A DNA stretch of 64,000 nucleotides from Saprospiraceae bacterium (lineage in GTDB: Bacteria > Bacteroidota > Bacteroidia > Chitinophagales > Saprospiraceae). Location: contig JALHQW010000012.1 in assembly GCA_022841745.1 (NCBI GenBank), positions 1 to 64,000 on the forward strand, written 5' to 3'. Positions 1 through 8,706 of the stretch are shown here, piece after piece. A program made the translations under genes and the position numbers. The notes under the pieces were generated by a model. The model ran no database searches. It worked only from the letters and a program-made list of their open reading frames with translations, and was not told the origin of the DNA. Every line of letters begins with the position of its first letter. Within the stretch, counting starts at the first letter, position 1.

Positions 1-1
1 T

Positions 2-106
2 TCCCTGGAACAGTTCACCGAAACAGTCGCTTACTACCACACCTACGAGAAGCGACGAAAGCGAACCAATTTCTTGGAACAGTTATATTTGTTAAAATTA
101 ACTTGA
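2..106 (+). CDS. C-terminal end of an unidentified protein (5' part outside window)
   Basis: An open frame enters from the left edge and ends at TGA 104-106, giving 34 residues that include TETVAYYHTYEKRRKR. The composition (aromatic and basic, no low complexity) looks like real protein. The YYHTYEKRRK pattern loosely recalls the tail of an integrase-core transposase, but that is only an impression because nothing upstream is visible. No terminator hairpin follows immediately. Function is not assigned. Confidence 0.4.
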   Translation, partial: SLEQFTETVAYYHTYEKRRKRTNFLEQLYLLKLT

Positions 107-427
107 CGCCCATGCGATTTTTTCGGGAATGATAGATGTAATTCGTTCATTATCAACGTGCTATTCTGTGGGTAATGGAAAGACTTTCAAAGTTTAGTAA
201 ACGTTGGCCGACGACCTTCGGAAGTTGTTTTTTAAACGTTACTTATTCACTAATTTTTTTTCATAAAACCTCATTTTCTCAAAAACCATTTGAACATATC
301 CCCTCCCCATCCTTTTTATCTACACAAAGCAACAAGGACATAACCAATTGAGAATCAACCGAATCCATTCTGCCATTGCTGCTTTGTGAAACAACTATTT
401 CCTTCTAACCATTAAAAACTTAAGCTT
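107..427. other. Intergenic region upstream of the DUF1328 gene
   Basis: No convincing gene is present in these 321 bases. The only clear feature is the GAACAT-N15-TTTTTA promoter at 292-318. The sequence around it is AT-rich, and the transcript leader to the ATG at 428 would be about 100 nt. Confidence 0.6.
292..318 (+). promoter_or_regulatory. ECF-like stress promoter (GAACAT-N15-TTTTTA)
   Basis: GAACAT lies at 292-297, followed by exactly 15 bases and TTTTTA at 313-318, upstream of the DUF1328 gene. This is one of a set of boxes with identical spacing found before stress genes in this window. Confidence 0.7.
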
Positions 428-592
428 ATGTTACGGTATTCCATCGTTTTCTTCGTTGTGGCAATACTTGCCGCCATTTTCGGTTTCACTGGTATCGCCG
501 CAGGTGCTGCTGGCATTGCCAAGATACTGTTCTTCGTCTTCATCGTGCTTTTCCTTGTCTCTTTGGTGAGTGGCCTGTTGAAGCGTGCATAA
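428..592 (+). CDS. DUF1328 (YtjA-type) small membrane protein
   Basis: 54 residues starting [20 protein letters not shown]. Two hydrophobic helices (about residues 4-20 and 28-50) are separated by the glycine/alanine turn [11 protein letters not shown] that typifies DUF1328, and the protein ends in a short basic tail. Members are small inner-membrane proteins of unknown biochemical role, often induced by envelope or general stress. The gene stands alone: the GAACAT-type promoter lies 110 bp upstream and a strong terminator follows at 629. The start is the only ATG that includes the first helix. Confidence 0.85.
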   Translation: MLRYSIVFFVVAILAAIFGFTGIAAGAAGIAKILFFVFIVLFLVSLVSGLLKRA

Positions 593-628
593 GAAACAAC
601 GCACATCTTTTTCTTGCTCATAGAATGC

Positions 629-662
629 AAGGCAGGCACGTTTTTATGTGCCTGCCTTTTTA
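629..662 (+). terminator. Rho-independent terminator after DUF1328 gene
   Basis: AAGGCAGGCAC pairs with GTGCCTGCCTT around a short T-rich loop and runs into TTTT. It ends the monocistronic DUF1328 transcript. Confidence 0.8.
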
Positions 663-770
663 TGTAATTAGCAGATGGGAGATGGGGATGGTTTTCTGCA
701 TGTCAGTAGCATTACTTGTTCCAAATCTCCTGTGTTCAACACCTTTTACTAACTGACAAATCGGCATCAA

Positions 771-1928
771 ATGATAAAGTTTGTAATTATCGGAATCTTG
801 GGTGCATCGGCGATGATGCTGCTGTTGAACGCTTGCAAGACAAGCCCATCGGCCACCAACCCTGTCAACACCCTGGATGAAAAAATTAACGCTGTCAGGG
901 ATGAGGAGGGGGGCTATACCCTCAGCCTGCCCTTGCTCGGCAACTGGAAAATTTACCAAGGGCCTGCGCCCGACAAAATCAATTGGGAAAGATTCTCCGA
1001 GACCAAGGAAGAAGCCGTCTATTTCCCACCTGCAAAGGATAAGGGGCGCATTTACTTCGCCGTGGAGTCCAAAAAGGGCGATACGACCATCATTTCGGAG
1101 CGGCAAATACTGACCAGTGAGCAGCCAAACTTCCGAGACCTCGGAGGCTTGCCCACAAAAGACGGGCGCTACGTAAAATGGGGCACTGTCTATCGCAGCG
1201 GCCAGCTTTCAGAACTGGGAAGAAAGGACTTGCAATACTTCTCGAAATTGGGAATACGCACGGTGGTTGACCTTCGCAACGACCTCGAAGTGGCCAAGGA
1301 ACCTGACCTTTACCCCAAGGGCGTGAAATACGTGCAGCATTCCCTCAGCGACAAGGAGGGAAAGGCTTACAGCCGTTTGAAGCAAATGGTGCTCAAGGAA
1401 GGCTACCGCCGTGCAAAGGCGAAGCAGCTTTTCGTGGACGTGATGAAGTCTTTCGCCGATACCCTGGCCTCGGATGTCAAACCCGTGTTTGACCTCATGC
1501 TAAGCGATAAGCCACAGACACCGTTCCTATACCACTGCACCGGTGGAAAAGACAGAACCGGCTTCACCACCGCCGTGATTTTGCTGGCCCTCGACGTTGA
1601 CCGGAAGGTCATCGTCAATGACTACCTTATGTCGAACTACTACCGCCGCGACAACAACCTCCGAAGCATCAAGCGGGCGAGGCTCATTGGCCTCGACGCC
1701 GAGACGCTGGAATACGCCATCTTGGTTCGTGAGGAGTACATGGATGCGGTCTTCGACGTGATTGACAACAAGTACGGCGGCACAGACGCCTACCTGGAAA
1801 CCAAGTTTGGCTTGACGCCGGAGAAGCGCAAGGAATTGAAAGAGCGCTATACCTCGCCCTATTTCTTCCGCAATGGAGAACCAGTAGAGGACACCGCCGC
1901 TGACAGTTCCACCACCAACAAGCAATAA
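771..1928 (+). CDS. Tyrosine-protein phosphatase, lipoprotein
   Basis: 385 residues. The N-terminus is a lipoprotein signal with lipobox LLNAC (Cys22), so the enzyme is probably anchored in the periplasm. A small beta domain (about 40-105) precedes a dual-specificity/PTP fold of the Y_phosphatase3 type: FRDLGG near residue 121, YRSGQL, the VVDLRN strand, and the catalytic loop HCTGGKDRTG with nucleophile Cys256 and the Arg of the CX5R motif. The substrate could be a phosphotyrosine protein or phosphoinositide-like compound; the sequence does not decide. The C-terminal 20 residues are low complexity. The next gene starts 10 bp after the stop, so the two are probably cotranscribed. Confidence 0.85.
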   Translation: MIKFVIIGILGASAMMLLLNACKTSPSATNPVNTLDEKINAVRDEEGGYTLSLPLLGNWKIYQGPAPDKINWERFSETKEEAVYFPPAKDKGRIYFAVESKKGDTTIISERQILTSEQPNFRDLGGLPTKDGRYVKWGTVYRSGQLSELGRKDLQYFSKLGIRTVVDLRNDLEVAKEPDLYPKGVKYVQHSLSDKEGKAYSRLKQMVLKEGYRRAKAKQLFVDVMKSFADTLASDVKPVFDLMLSDKPQTPFLYHCTGGKDRTGFTTAVILLALDVDRKVIVNDYLMSNYYRRDNNLRSIKRARLIGLDAETLEYAILVREEYMDAVFDVIDNKYGGTDAYLETKFGLTPEKRKELKERYTSPYFFRNGEPVEDTAADSSTTNKQ

Positions 1929-1938
1929 ATTATAATTG

Positions 1939-3591
1939 ATGCCTAAGCTTTTGAAGAGAACCCTGTTGTTCGTGCTCATTGCGGGAGCAGCTTTTTTTAT
2001 TGCCGTGAAATGGGGAGAAGACCGGGTGGTGCGATTCGCCGAGCGGAAAATTGCGGAGTTGGGCATCCTGCGCTATGACTCGCTGCACGTGGAACTGATG
2101 GAGGGCGACGTGACCTTCGTAGGTGCCACCCTCGACTGGAAAGTGCCGGAAGCAGGCAAGCACCTCCACCTTTATGCCCCTGAAATCCGCATACGGGGTA
2201 TTAAATGGAAAAAGCTGTTTTACGATAAAAAACTAAAGATAAAATCGCTGAAACTGGACTCCCCCGACATCACCGTGCGGGAAATACCCGTGGACAGCTC
2301 GGCCAAGGATACCCCACCCATTGCGGAGCAAAAAGACGCCCCGGCCCTGGAGGTGCTTGAACTGGAATTTGAAAAACTAAAGCTGGAAGGCGGCTGCCTT
2401 GAATTCCTACAGCCACTGCGCCGTAAGGGTGAAGTGGCCACTGCCACGGCGGGCAGCGTCAATGTCTCGTTCACCGACCTGAAGTTCAACCTGCAGGCCG
2501 ACGTGGTGACTGCGCCCACCATGAAGAAGGCCAACCTAAAGCTGTACGGCATGGAAGTGGACCTGCCGGGACACTCGCACCGCTTCACGCTCGACTCCTT
2601 CGAGTTGGATAAAAAGGACAGCCTGATAGCAATTTCAGGGCTACGACTACAACCCAACGACAGCCCTGCAGCGCTATTCGCCAAGTCGAAGTACAAAAAG
2701 GCTTGGCTCGACATCTCGCTGAAACAGGCCACGGTGAGCGGTTGGGAGTTCAAACGGCTGCTGAAGGAGGGGAAATTCATAGCGCAGGCCATCCGCCTCA
2801 CGGGCCTCGACCTTCGGGTACGAACCAACCAAAACCTGCCCAACGACCCCAATGACTACAAACCCATGCCACAGGAGATGCTGGCCAAGGCCGGGTTGCC
2901 CATCCTTGTGGACAGCCTTTTGCTAGAGGAAGGCAGCCTCCGCTTCGAGAACGTGGGCAAGGGCAAGTCCGAATTTGGCATCCTTGAGTTTGCACCGCTC
3001 ACCGCCACCATCACCAACCTGACCAACGACAGTGCCCGCATTGCGCAGCAAAAAACAATGGTGGTGGACGTGCACGGAAACTGCCAGCGGGAACACCATA
3101 TCGCCAATACTTTCTGGTTCAACCTCGCCAGCCCCAACCATGCCTTCCGCTTCAAGGGGAGTGCCGCCGACTTGCCGTTCGCCAGCCTGAACAGCTTCAT
3201 CAAGCCCTGCGCCAACGTGGCCTTTGAGGGAGGCATGATGAACAAATTGAGCTTTGAGGCAAGCGGCAACGCCAAGACCGTGGCGGGTAAAATGAGCATG
3301 GAATACGAAGGCCTCGACTTTGCCCTGCTCGACCAAGACCGCCAAAAGCGCAAGCTGCTGACCAGGGTGGTTGACCTGTTTTTTGTTGACGAAGACAACG
3401 ACCAGGGCGGCGATGCTTTTAACAAAGGAGAAATCAGCGCCCGGCGAAACCCCCAAAAGTCCTTCATCAACTATTGGTGGCTGGCCATTCAGTCTGGCAT
3501 AAAGACCTCCCTGCTGGAGGACGAGCAACTGGAAAAAATTGACAGATTCACTTTAAGGCGCAAACAACGGCGGAAAGAGAAGCGGAGTTGA
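1939..3591 (+). CDS. AsmA/DUF748-like membrane-anchored envelope protein
   Basis: 550 residues. A basic N-terminus is followed by a single membrane helix (LLFVLIAGAAFFIAV), and the rest is a long periplasmic region of alternating beta strands with segments such as LKIKSLKLDSPDITVREI, typical of AsmA-like or repeating beta-groove proteins involved in outer-membrane lipid or envelope homeostasis. The C-terminus is strongly basic (RRKQRRKEKRS), which is unusual for that family. The ATG at 1939 is preferred over an in-frame TTG one codon upstream. It lies 10 bp after the phosphatase gene. Its stop codon overlaps the GAACAT box that serves the next gene. The family assignment is by pattern only. 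Confidence 0.55.
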   Translation: MPKLLKRTLLFVLIAGAAFFIAVKWGEDRVVRFAERKIAELGILRYDSLHVELMEGDVTFVGATLDWKVPEAGKHLHLYAPEIRIRGIKWKKLFYDKKLKIKSLKLDSPDITVREIPVDSSAKDTPPIAEQKDAPALEVLELEFEKLKLEGGCLEFLQPLRRKGEVATATAGSVNVSFTDLKFNLQADVVTAPTMKKANLKLYGMEVDLPGHSHRFTLDSFELDKKDSLIAISGLRLQPNDSPAALFAKSKYKKAWLDISLKQATVSGWEFKRLLKEGKFIAQAIRLTGLDLRVRTNQNLPNDPNDYKPMPQEMLAKAGLPILVDSLLLEEGSLRFENVGKGKSEFGILEFAPLTATITNLTNDSARIAQQKTMVVDVHGNCQREHHIANTFWFNLASPNHAFRFKGSAADLPFASLNSFIKPCANVAFEGGMMNKLSFEASGNAKTVAGKMSMEYEGLDFALLDQDRQKRKLLTRVVDLFFVDEDNDQGGDAFNKGEISARRNPQKSFINYWWLAIQSGIKTSLLEDEQLEKIDRFTLRRKQRRKEKRS

Positions 3592-3616
3592 ACATTGGCC
3601 CACCTCGCCCGTTTTA
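3590..3616 (+). promoter_or_regulatory. ECF-like stress promoter overlapping a stop codon
   Basis: GAACAT 3590-3595, 15 bases, GTTTTA 3611-3616. The box begins inside the TGA of the preceding gene. It ends 22 bp before ATG 3639, which argues for that start over the in-frame TTG at 3588. Confidence 0.75.
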
Positions 3617-3638
3617 CCGCCCAAAATCGGAATCTGAC

Positions 3639-5954
3639 ATGGGCCAATCATCATCCCTTGCGAACAATTTAAAGGTCGGTGCACTTGATGCCACTGACCT
3701 TCGCCAATACCCCGCAAGGCTCAGCTTCGAGCCATTGCTCCGCTACTGGCAAAAACAGCTCGAATCGGGCACCGCCCAAAGGCGGCTGTTGGCAAAGGAG
3801 GTGCTAACCCAAGCCAAGAAGCTGCCCGCCCTTTGGGAACCCATCGAGGACACAAGCTGGCTTGCCCAACACCACGACCTGCTCGACCTGATGCTTACGC
3901 CCATCTTTCCTACTGCATCCGAAGACACGGTGTTCGGCAAGGCTTATGCGCCCTGCAGCGATAACGCTTTTTACCAGACTCCTGACTGGAAGCCCGAATT
4001 CGACACAGCTTCATCTTTGGTGGAAGGGGATGCCGTGCTGCCTTTTCGCCATTTCGACCTGTACCTCTGTGCAGCCATTGTAAGGGCCTGCCACAACAAG
4101 CCCCTGCGCTTCGACCTGCCTGCTCCGCCAGCCTTGGTGGTGGAAGACAAAATGGGCATTGAGCGGTATTACCGACCGGAAGTGAACATGGACTTCGTGG
4201 AAGTGAAAGCTGTTGGTAGCAAGCCATCCATCAGTAAAAATGGTGTGGAGCAGTTGCTGAAAAACATTTACGACTTGGAGTCCCTGTTCAAGCAGCTTCC
4301 GCCACATAAGTTTGAAATTCAAGGTTTTATAACCACCCTGTATGAGGAAGTGACCGTGGAAACAGCACTCTCCCTACTCAATTCCCTGTTGCTCCGCAAA
4401 GACGCCTTCAAGACGAAGGAGAACATTGCGCAGCTCGAAAAACTGCTTTCCTCCTTTCTGTCCATGCCCCGGCTGCGGGTGGGGGTTTTGCCGTTGAACA
4501 ACGATGAAATGGATGGTGCCTGTACTATTGGCGAGCCTGCGCTCGGTATTTTGAATCTGAGAAAAGGGGCGAATATCTCCTTGGATGTGAATGCGCACTA
4601 CGGCAAGGCATGGTACTATGGTGACACAGTCATCTCGGAGCAAGTGGAGGCAGGCGGGGCACTGGCTAAGCAAGGCATCCATTCCCACTTGGTAGCACCA
4701 CTGAAAAACAGCAATGGCAAGGTCATCGGCCTGGTGGAACTGGGCGCCGACGAGCCGTTTGCCATCACTAGCTTCACGGAGATTCAGTTCCACAAGGTAC
4801 TACCGCAACTGAGCCGATGCATGGAACAGCAACACGAGGAACAGCAGAACCGCATTGAGGCCATTATGCGGCAGAAGTTCACGGCCATGCACCCTAGCGT
4901 GGAGTGGCGGTTCGTGGAAGTGACCGAGCGTTACCTTTCCAAGATGGAATCGAAGGGCCGTGCCGTGATGGAACCCATACAGTTCAAGGACATCTACCCG
5001 CTTTATGCACAGTCTGATATTGTCAGCTCCTCGCTCATACGCAACCGCACCATTCGGGAGGACATCAAAGCGCAGTTGGAGATACTGCAGCACCTGCTGC
5101 AACAGTTAGCGAGGCGACTTGAATTTCCGCTCTTGCAACACTTGCTCGGCAAGGTGGACAGTTACCTCGAAGGCCTCCAAGACGAAATGCAAAGCAGCGA
5201 CGAGCCTTTTTTCATGAACTTCATCCTGAACGACATACACCCCGTCCTGCGGGAGTTTGCGGAACGGGACGCCAGCATAGGGAAGTCCGTGCAGCGTTAT
5301 TTCAACAAGCTCGACCCGACTTTGGAAATCGTCTATATGCGCCGCAAGGCTTACGAGGAGAGTGTGAACCTCATCAACGACGCCCTGTCGGAGTGCGTGG
5401 ACGCCGCCGAGGAGCAGGCGCAGCGCATGACGCCGCATTTTTTTGAAAAATACCAGACCGATGGCTTGCAGTTCGAACTTTATGCGGGCGAGTCGCTGCT
5501 GCGGCGGGGCAAGTTCTCGGAGTTCCAATTGAACAACCTGCGGCTATGGCAATTGAAGACCATGTGCGAGGTAACCCGCCGGATGCGGGAGCTTCAGGAA
5601 GTGATGCCCATGCCGCTTGAAACGGCGCAGTTGGTGTTCGTCTATGGCCAACCCATCAGCATCAAGTTCCGCATGGACGAGAAGTTCTTCGACGTGGACG
5701 GGGCCTACAACCTCCGCTACGAAATCATCAAAAAGCGAATTGACAAGGCCTGCGTGCTGGACACCGGGGAGCGCCTGACACAGCCGGGCAAAATCGCCAT
5801 TGTGTACGCCACCGAACCGATGCGCAAGCTGTACCTGGAGTTTTGTGATTACCTCATTGTCCAGGACCTGGTAGAACCCGAAATCGAGGAACTGGAATTG
5901 GAGAAGTTGCAAGAAACCCAAGGCCTGAAGGCGCTGCGGGTAACGGTGAAATGA
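3639..5954 (+). CDS. Large GAF-domain protein
   Basis: 771 residues, no signal peptide or membrane segment, so probably cytoplasmic. A central stretch (about residues 265-400) reads as a GAF-type ligand-sensing domain: RLRVGVLPLN, then GILNLRKGANISL, HSHLVAPLKNSNGKVIGLVELG. The flanks are long and mostly helical, with conserved WRF, YPLYAQSDI and EFCDYL segments in the second half. There is no kinase, cyclase or DNA-binding motif, so the output is unknown. The start was chosen because the GAACAT-N15-GTTTTA promoter ends just upstream; starting at the TTG would place the promoter inside the coding region. Its own promoter and neighbours suggest a stress-related role. Confidence 0.6.
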   Translation: MGQSSSLANNLKVGALDATDLRQYPARLSFEPLLRYWQKQLESGTAQRRLLAKEVLTQAKKLPALWEPIEDTSWLAQHHDLLDLMLTPIFPTASEDTVFGKAYAPCSDNAFYQTPDWKPEFDTASSLVEGDAVLPFRHFDLYLCAAIVRACHNKPLRFDLPAPPALVVEDKMGIERYYRPEVNMDFVEVKAVGSKPSISKNGVEQLLKNIYDLESLFKQLPPHKFEIQGFITTLYEEVTVETALSLLNSLLLRKDAFKTKENIAQLEKLLSSFLSMPRLRVGVLPLNNDEMDGACTIGEPALGILNLRKGANISLDVNAHYGKAWYYGDTVISEQVEAGGALAKQGIHSHLVAPLKNSNGKVIGLVELGADEPFAITSFTEIQFHKVLPQLSRCMEQQHEEQQNRIEAIMRQKFTAMHPSVEWRFVEVTERYLSKMESKGRAVMEPIQFKDIYPLYAQSDIVSSSLIRNRTIREDIKAQLEILQHLLQQLARRLEFPLLQHLLGKVDSYLEGLQDEMQSSDEPFFMNFILNDIHPVLREFAERDASIGKSVQRYFNKLDPTLEIVYMRRKAYEESVNLINDALSECVDAAEEQAQRMTPHFFEKYQTDGLQFELYAGESLLRRGKFSEFQLNNLRLWQLKTMCEVTRRMRELQEVMPMPLETAQLVFVYGQPISIKFRMDEKFFDVDGAYNLRYEIIKKRIDKACVLDTGERLTQPGKIAIVYATEPMRKLYLEFCDYLIVQDLVEPEIEELELEKLQETQGLKALRVTVK

Positions 5955-5960
5955 GGAAGT

Positions 5961-5987
5961 GAACATCGGTGTGGGATGGCCGTTTTC
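5961..5987 (+). promoter_or_regulatory. ECF-like stress promoter before DUF2383 gene
   Basis: GAACAT 5961-5966, 15 bases, GTTTTC 5982-5987, ending 18 bp before ATG 6006. The last base of the -10 box differs from the usual TTTTA. Confidence 0.65.
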
Positions 5988-6005
5988 CATTAAATCCAAT
6001 ACTGT

Positions 6006-6494
6006 ATGAGCGACCAGAACCTCCAACTGAAAAAACTCGTGAAATTTCACCAAGATAGTGCAGGCTACTATTACGCCTGCGCCAATATCACGACCGAGGA
6101 TGACCTCCGGGAGCTGTTTAAGTCGTTGGCAGAAGGGCGCTCCCAAATGGCGGTCTCGCTAAAGTCACTGTTATCCGAGGAGGTGGACAAAGAGCTTTGG
6201 ATGCTCCGCAATGTGCTGTCGTACTTGCAGCAGGGCTGGCGCAATATGAAATTGGCCCTCATCGCGAACAACCGTCCCGAAATATTGCGGCATTGCCTCA
6301 AGAACGAGCATGAGGTATTGGGCAACTATGAGCAAATAATTTATGGTGAAGAAGAATCGGATGAGGTGTTCCGCCAAAGCATATATCACCAACAATTACT
6401 TAAAATGAGCATTGAAAGGATATTGTCAACGCCTTATGTCAAGTTTAGCCGACAGAAAAACTTGCGCACTGATTTGATGGCAAAAGCTGCGTGA
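6006..6494 (+). CDS. DUF2383/PA2169-type four-helix-bundle protein
   Basis: 162 residues, all helical. The N-terminal helix carries KKLVKFHQDSAGYYYACANI and the second helix LRELFKSLAEGRSQMAVSLKSLL, matching the ferritin-like PA2169/DUF2383 family (conserved GYxxA and R-x-x-F/M positions). A C-terminal pair of helices completes the bundle. Such proteins accompany oxidative and general stress genes; metal binding is not established. It has its own GAACAT-type promoter and is followed by an AT-rich region. Confidence 0.7.
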   Translation: MSDQNLQLKKLVKFHQDSAGYYYACANITTEDDLRELFKSLAEGRSQMAVSLKSLLSEEVDKELWMLRNVLSYLQQGWRNMKLALIANNRPEILRHCLKNEHEVLGNYEQIIYGEEESDEVFRQSIYHQQLLKMSIERILSTPYVKFSRQKNLRTDLMAKAA

Positions 6495-6539
6495 TTACTC
6501 ATTTTATCAATTTTATTTAAAAAAAAATAAACCAGATTT

Positions 6540-6566
6540 GAACATCACCCTACCCTTCTCGTTTTA
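6540..6566 (+). promoter_or_regulatory. ECF-like stress promoter before a probable small RNA
   Basis: GAACAT 6540-6545, 15 bases, GTTTTA 6561-6566. No start codon of a plausible ORF lies within the next 130 bases; a terminator hairpin at 6669 comes first. Confidence 0.75.
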
Positions 6567-6572
6567 ATAAAA

Positions 6573-6706
6573 AACAACATATCCAAAGATTCCTGTTAGC
6601 GCCCCATTAAAAAAAAAATCATTTTTACTACCCGAATTCTTGCATTTAATCTTAGAAGAAGACCAAGCCGCCCGTGCGAATTGTATGCACGCACGGGCGC
6701 TTTTTT
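6573..6706 (+). ncRNA. Candidate stress-induced small RNA (about 134 nt)
   Basis: It begins about 7 nt after a full GAACAT-N15-GTTTTA promoter and ends at a rho-independent terminator (10-bp stem CGCCCGTGCG / CGCACGGGCG at 6669-6699, then six T). No credible ORF lies between. The 5' half is A/T-rich with oligo-A stretches, as in Hfq-independent Bacteroidota sRNAs. Alternatively it is a long leader with an attenuator for csbD, 90 bp downstream. The RNA itself is inferred, not observed. Confidence 0.45.
6669..6706 (+). terminator. Terminator of the candidate sRNA / csbD leader
   Basis: A ten-base-pair GC-rich stem with an 11-nt loop is followed by TTTTTT at 6701-6706. Confidence 0.8.
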
Positions 6707-6796
6707 ACAAAGCTTAATTAGAAGAAAAATTTGAGTTTCCCCTTAACCAAACCGATTCAACCATTTTTTTATCTAACCATTAAAATCACTTAAATC

Positions 6797-6991
6797 ATGA
6801 GTGCATTCACAGACAAGGTCCGTGGCAACTGGAATGTTGTCAAGGGCAAATTGAAGAAAGAGTACGCTGACCTCACCGACAACGATCTGATGTACGAGGA
6901 AGGCAAAGAAGACGAATTGCTGGGCCGCATCCAGCGTCGTACCGGTCAAACCAAGGAAGATATCCAAGATTTCATTGACCGCAATTCTTAA
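6797..6991 (+). CDS. CsbD family stress protein
   Basis: 64 residues with the full CsbD signature: KVRGNWNVVKGKLKKEYADLTDNDL, then a GKEDELLGRIQRRTGQTKEDI segment. CsbD proteins are small, abundant and partly disordered, and are induced by general stress in many bacteria; the mechanism is unknown. The length is normal for the family. The nearest GAACAT promoter is 230 bp upstream, before the terminator at 6669, so csbD is either expressed by read-through or has a separate unrecognised promoter in the AT-rich 6707-6796. Confidence 0.9.
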   Translation: MSAFTDKVRGNWNVVKGKLKKEYADLTDNDLMYEEGKEDELLGRIQRRTGQTKEDIQDFIDRNS

Positions 6992-7084
6992 GACCTGCCC
7001 TTCTGGGCGGAAAGAGGGTGTCCCGTTCAATATGGGATGCCCTTTTTCATAAACAACCACCACCTTTACACAAAAAAAAATATC

Positions 7085-7504
7085 ATGCGAATCCTATTCC
7101 TATTTAGCTACCTGTTCACCAGTTGCAACCTGGCAGAGCCGCCCGCCAAAGCGGTCGAAACCTTCCGGGCCAAGTACCCCAACGCCCAAGAAATCACCTG
7201 GAACATTGACCGGAACGGCTGGCACGAGGCCGATTTTACCCTGAACGGGCAGAAATTCCGGGCCGACTTCGAGGCAAGCGGCGCTTGGGTCGAGACCGAG
7301 ACCAAGGCCAAATGGGGCGACCTGCCCGATGCCGTGAAAAAGGCTTTCCAGGGAAATGACAAGAAAAAAGACATCGTGGAAATTGAACTCGTGGACAGTA
7401 AAAGCGAGGGCAAGTTTTACGACATTGAATACAGGACGAGCGGCCACAAGCAGGACATCCGTATCACTGCCGATGGACAGGTGCTGGGCACGGATAGGCA
7501 TTGA
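7085..7504 (+). CDS. PepSY-like domain lipoprotein
   Basis: 139 residues. MRILFLFSYLFTSC is a short lipoprotein signal with Cys14. The mature part is a PepSY-like (putative beta-lactamase-inhibitor-like) fold common in Bacteroidota: FRAKYPNAQEITWNIDRNGWHEADFTLNGQ, LPDAVKKAFQGN, and a C-terminal DIRITADGQVLG strand. Such proteins are periplasmic and of unknown ligand. The ATG at 7085 is chosen because it gives the signal peptide directly; an in-frame ATG at 7037 would add 16 polar residues. The last codons lie within a 14-bp tandem repeat. Confidence 0.7.
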   Translation: MRILFLFSYLFTSCNLAEPPAKAVETFRAKYPNAQEITWNIDRNGWHEADFTLNGQKFRADFEASGAWVETETKAKWGDLPDAVKKAFQGNDKKKDIVEIELVDSKSEGKFYDIEYRTSGHKQDIRITADGQVLGTDRH

Positions 7505-7540
7505 TGGATAGGCATTGATGGATAGGCATTGATGGATAGG
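7492..7540 (+). repeat. 14-bp tandem repeat across a stop codon
   Basis: Three exact copies of GGATAGGCATTGAT and half of a fourth. The first copy contains the end of the PepSY-like gene, so slippage could change its C-terminus. Confidence 0.9.
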
Positions 7541-7545
7541 CTATG

Positions 7546-7615
7546 AGGTGACCTCTTTTTGCCCGCTCCGCTCCTCGGAGTTGGCAGGCATTTAAAAGCA
7601 AAAAGGTGTAATCTC
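7546..7615. repeat. Copy of an AAGGTGACATCTTTTT inverted-repeat element
   Basis: AGGTGACCTCTTTTTGCCC at 7546 faces GCAAAAAGGTGTAATCTC at 7598. The same imperfect inverted pair recurs at 14630 and 31576, always just after a gene. Confidence 0.6.
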
Positions 7616-7650
7616 AAAACCCTCATAATTCCAACAACCAACTAACTTTC

Positions 7651-8679
7651 ATGAATAAATCAGCCAGCTTCGCAATACTACTTGCGCTGCCCTTTTTTGC
7701 GGCAGCACAAGACCTCCCGACCCCTATCGTGGGCAACTTGTTCGTGAAGCCGGGCATCCGCAACGGCTCGCCGGGGCGGGGCTTCAGCGTGGAGTACGAG
7801 CGGCAGCCCCGCTTCAAGTTGAAAGGCGGCGGATGGGGCGAATTGGAAGACGGCTCCAACGAAGTGGAGGCCAAGGAGCGGTTTGAGGCCAAGTTGAAAT
7901 TCCCCCTGCTTAACCGCGACGAGTGGAAGGTACTCGGCGACCTTTACCACTCCTCCGAGACCTATCATTTTGAGGCCATCGAGCCGGGCAGCGATTTTGC
8001 ATTCCAGCCGCTGGATGGGGTGAGATTGCGCCGCACGAGGCTCACCGGCTATGTGTTCAAGGCGCTAAACAAGCGGGATTACCTGACCTTGCGCCTCGAA
8101 GCAAGCACCAATGGCAACTACGAGGGCTTCGTCAAATTTGATAAGCGCTACTTGGTCTATCGGGCGGCGCTGGTCTATGGCGTGAAGAAAAACGAGGACA
8201 CGGAATGGGGATTTGGTGCGCTGTACAGCAACAATTTCGGGCGGGTCACCATGCTGCCATTCCTCATTTACAACCATAATTTTAATGATAAATGGGGCCT
8301 GGAGACCCTGGTGCCCATCCGCTTCCGGCTGCGGCACAACCTCAACGAACGCAACCTCGTCAGCCTTGCCGCCGAGTACTGGAGCAGCGCCTATTCCCTC
8401 GACCTGACCTTGCCCAATACCACCCAGCCCATGCCCTATATCTTCAGGAGCGCCTCGGCGCAGTTTTTCGTGGAGTGGGAAACCAACAAGCTGAGCCGCT
8501 GGACGTGGCTTGCGCTGAAGGGCGGCTATTCCAACAACTTCAACAGCCGGTTCACGCTGCCCGGCACCCGCAACGAAGGGCGCATTGGTGCCTTTCCGAG
8601 CCAGAGCGTGTTCGTGGCAGCTACGTTTTTCATTGCCCCACCAAAGGATTACATGGATTCCAAGCGCAAGGAAAACTAA
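7651..8679 (+). CDS. Outer-membrane beta-barrel protein (DUF6268-like)
   Basis: 342 residues with a cleavable signal peptide (MNKSASFAILLALPFFAAAQ). The mature chain is a run of amphipathic strands ending in aromatic residues, such as KDYLTLRLEAST, WGLETLVPIRFRLRHNLN and VFVAATFFIAPP, which fits a barrel of the DUF6268 type seen in Bacteroidota. The transport function and ligand are unknown. No GAACAT box precedes it; the gene follows the inverted-repeat element that probably terminates the previous transcript. Confidence 0.65.
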   Translation: MNKSASFAILLALPFFAAAQDLPTPIVGNLFVKPGIRNGSPGRGFSVEYERQPRFKLKGGGWGELEDGSNEVEAKERFEAKLKFPLLNRDEWKVLGDLYHSSETYHFEAIEPGSDFAFQPLDGVRLRRTRLTGYVFKALNKRDYLTLRLEASTNGNYEGFVKFDKRYLVYRAALVYGVKKNEDTEWGFGALYSNNFGRVTMLPFLIYNHNFNDKWGLETLVPIRFRLRHNLNERNLVSLAAEYWSSAYSLDLTLPNTTQPMPYIFRSASAQFFVEWETNKLSRWTWLALKGGYSNNFNSRFTLPGTRNEGRIGAFPSQSVFVAATFFIAPPKDYMDSKRKEN

Positions 8680-8706
8680 ATTCAAGGATATTTAAAATTG
8701 GCTATT

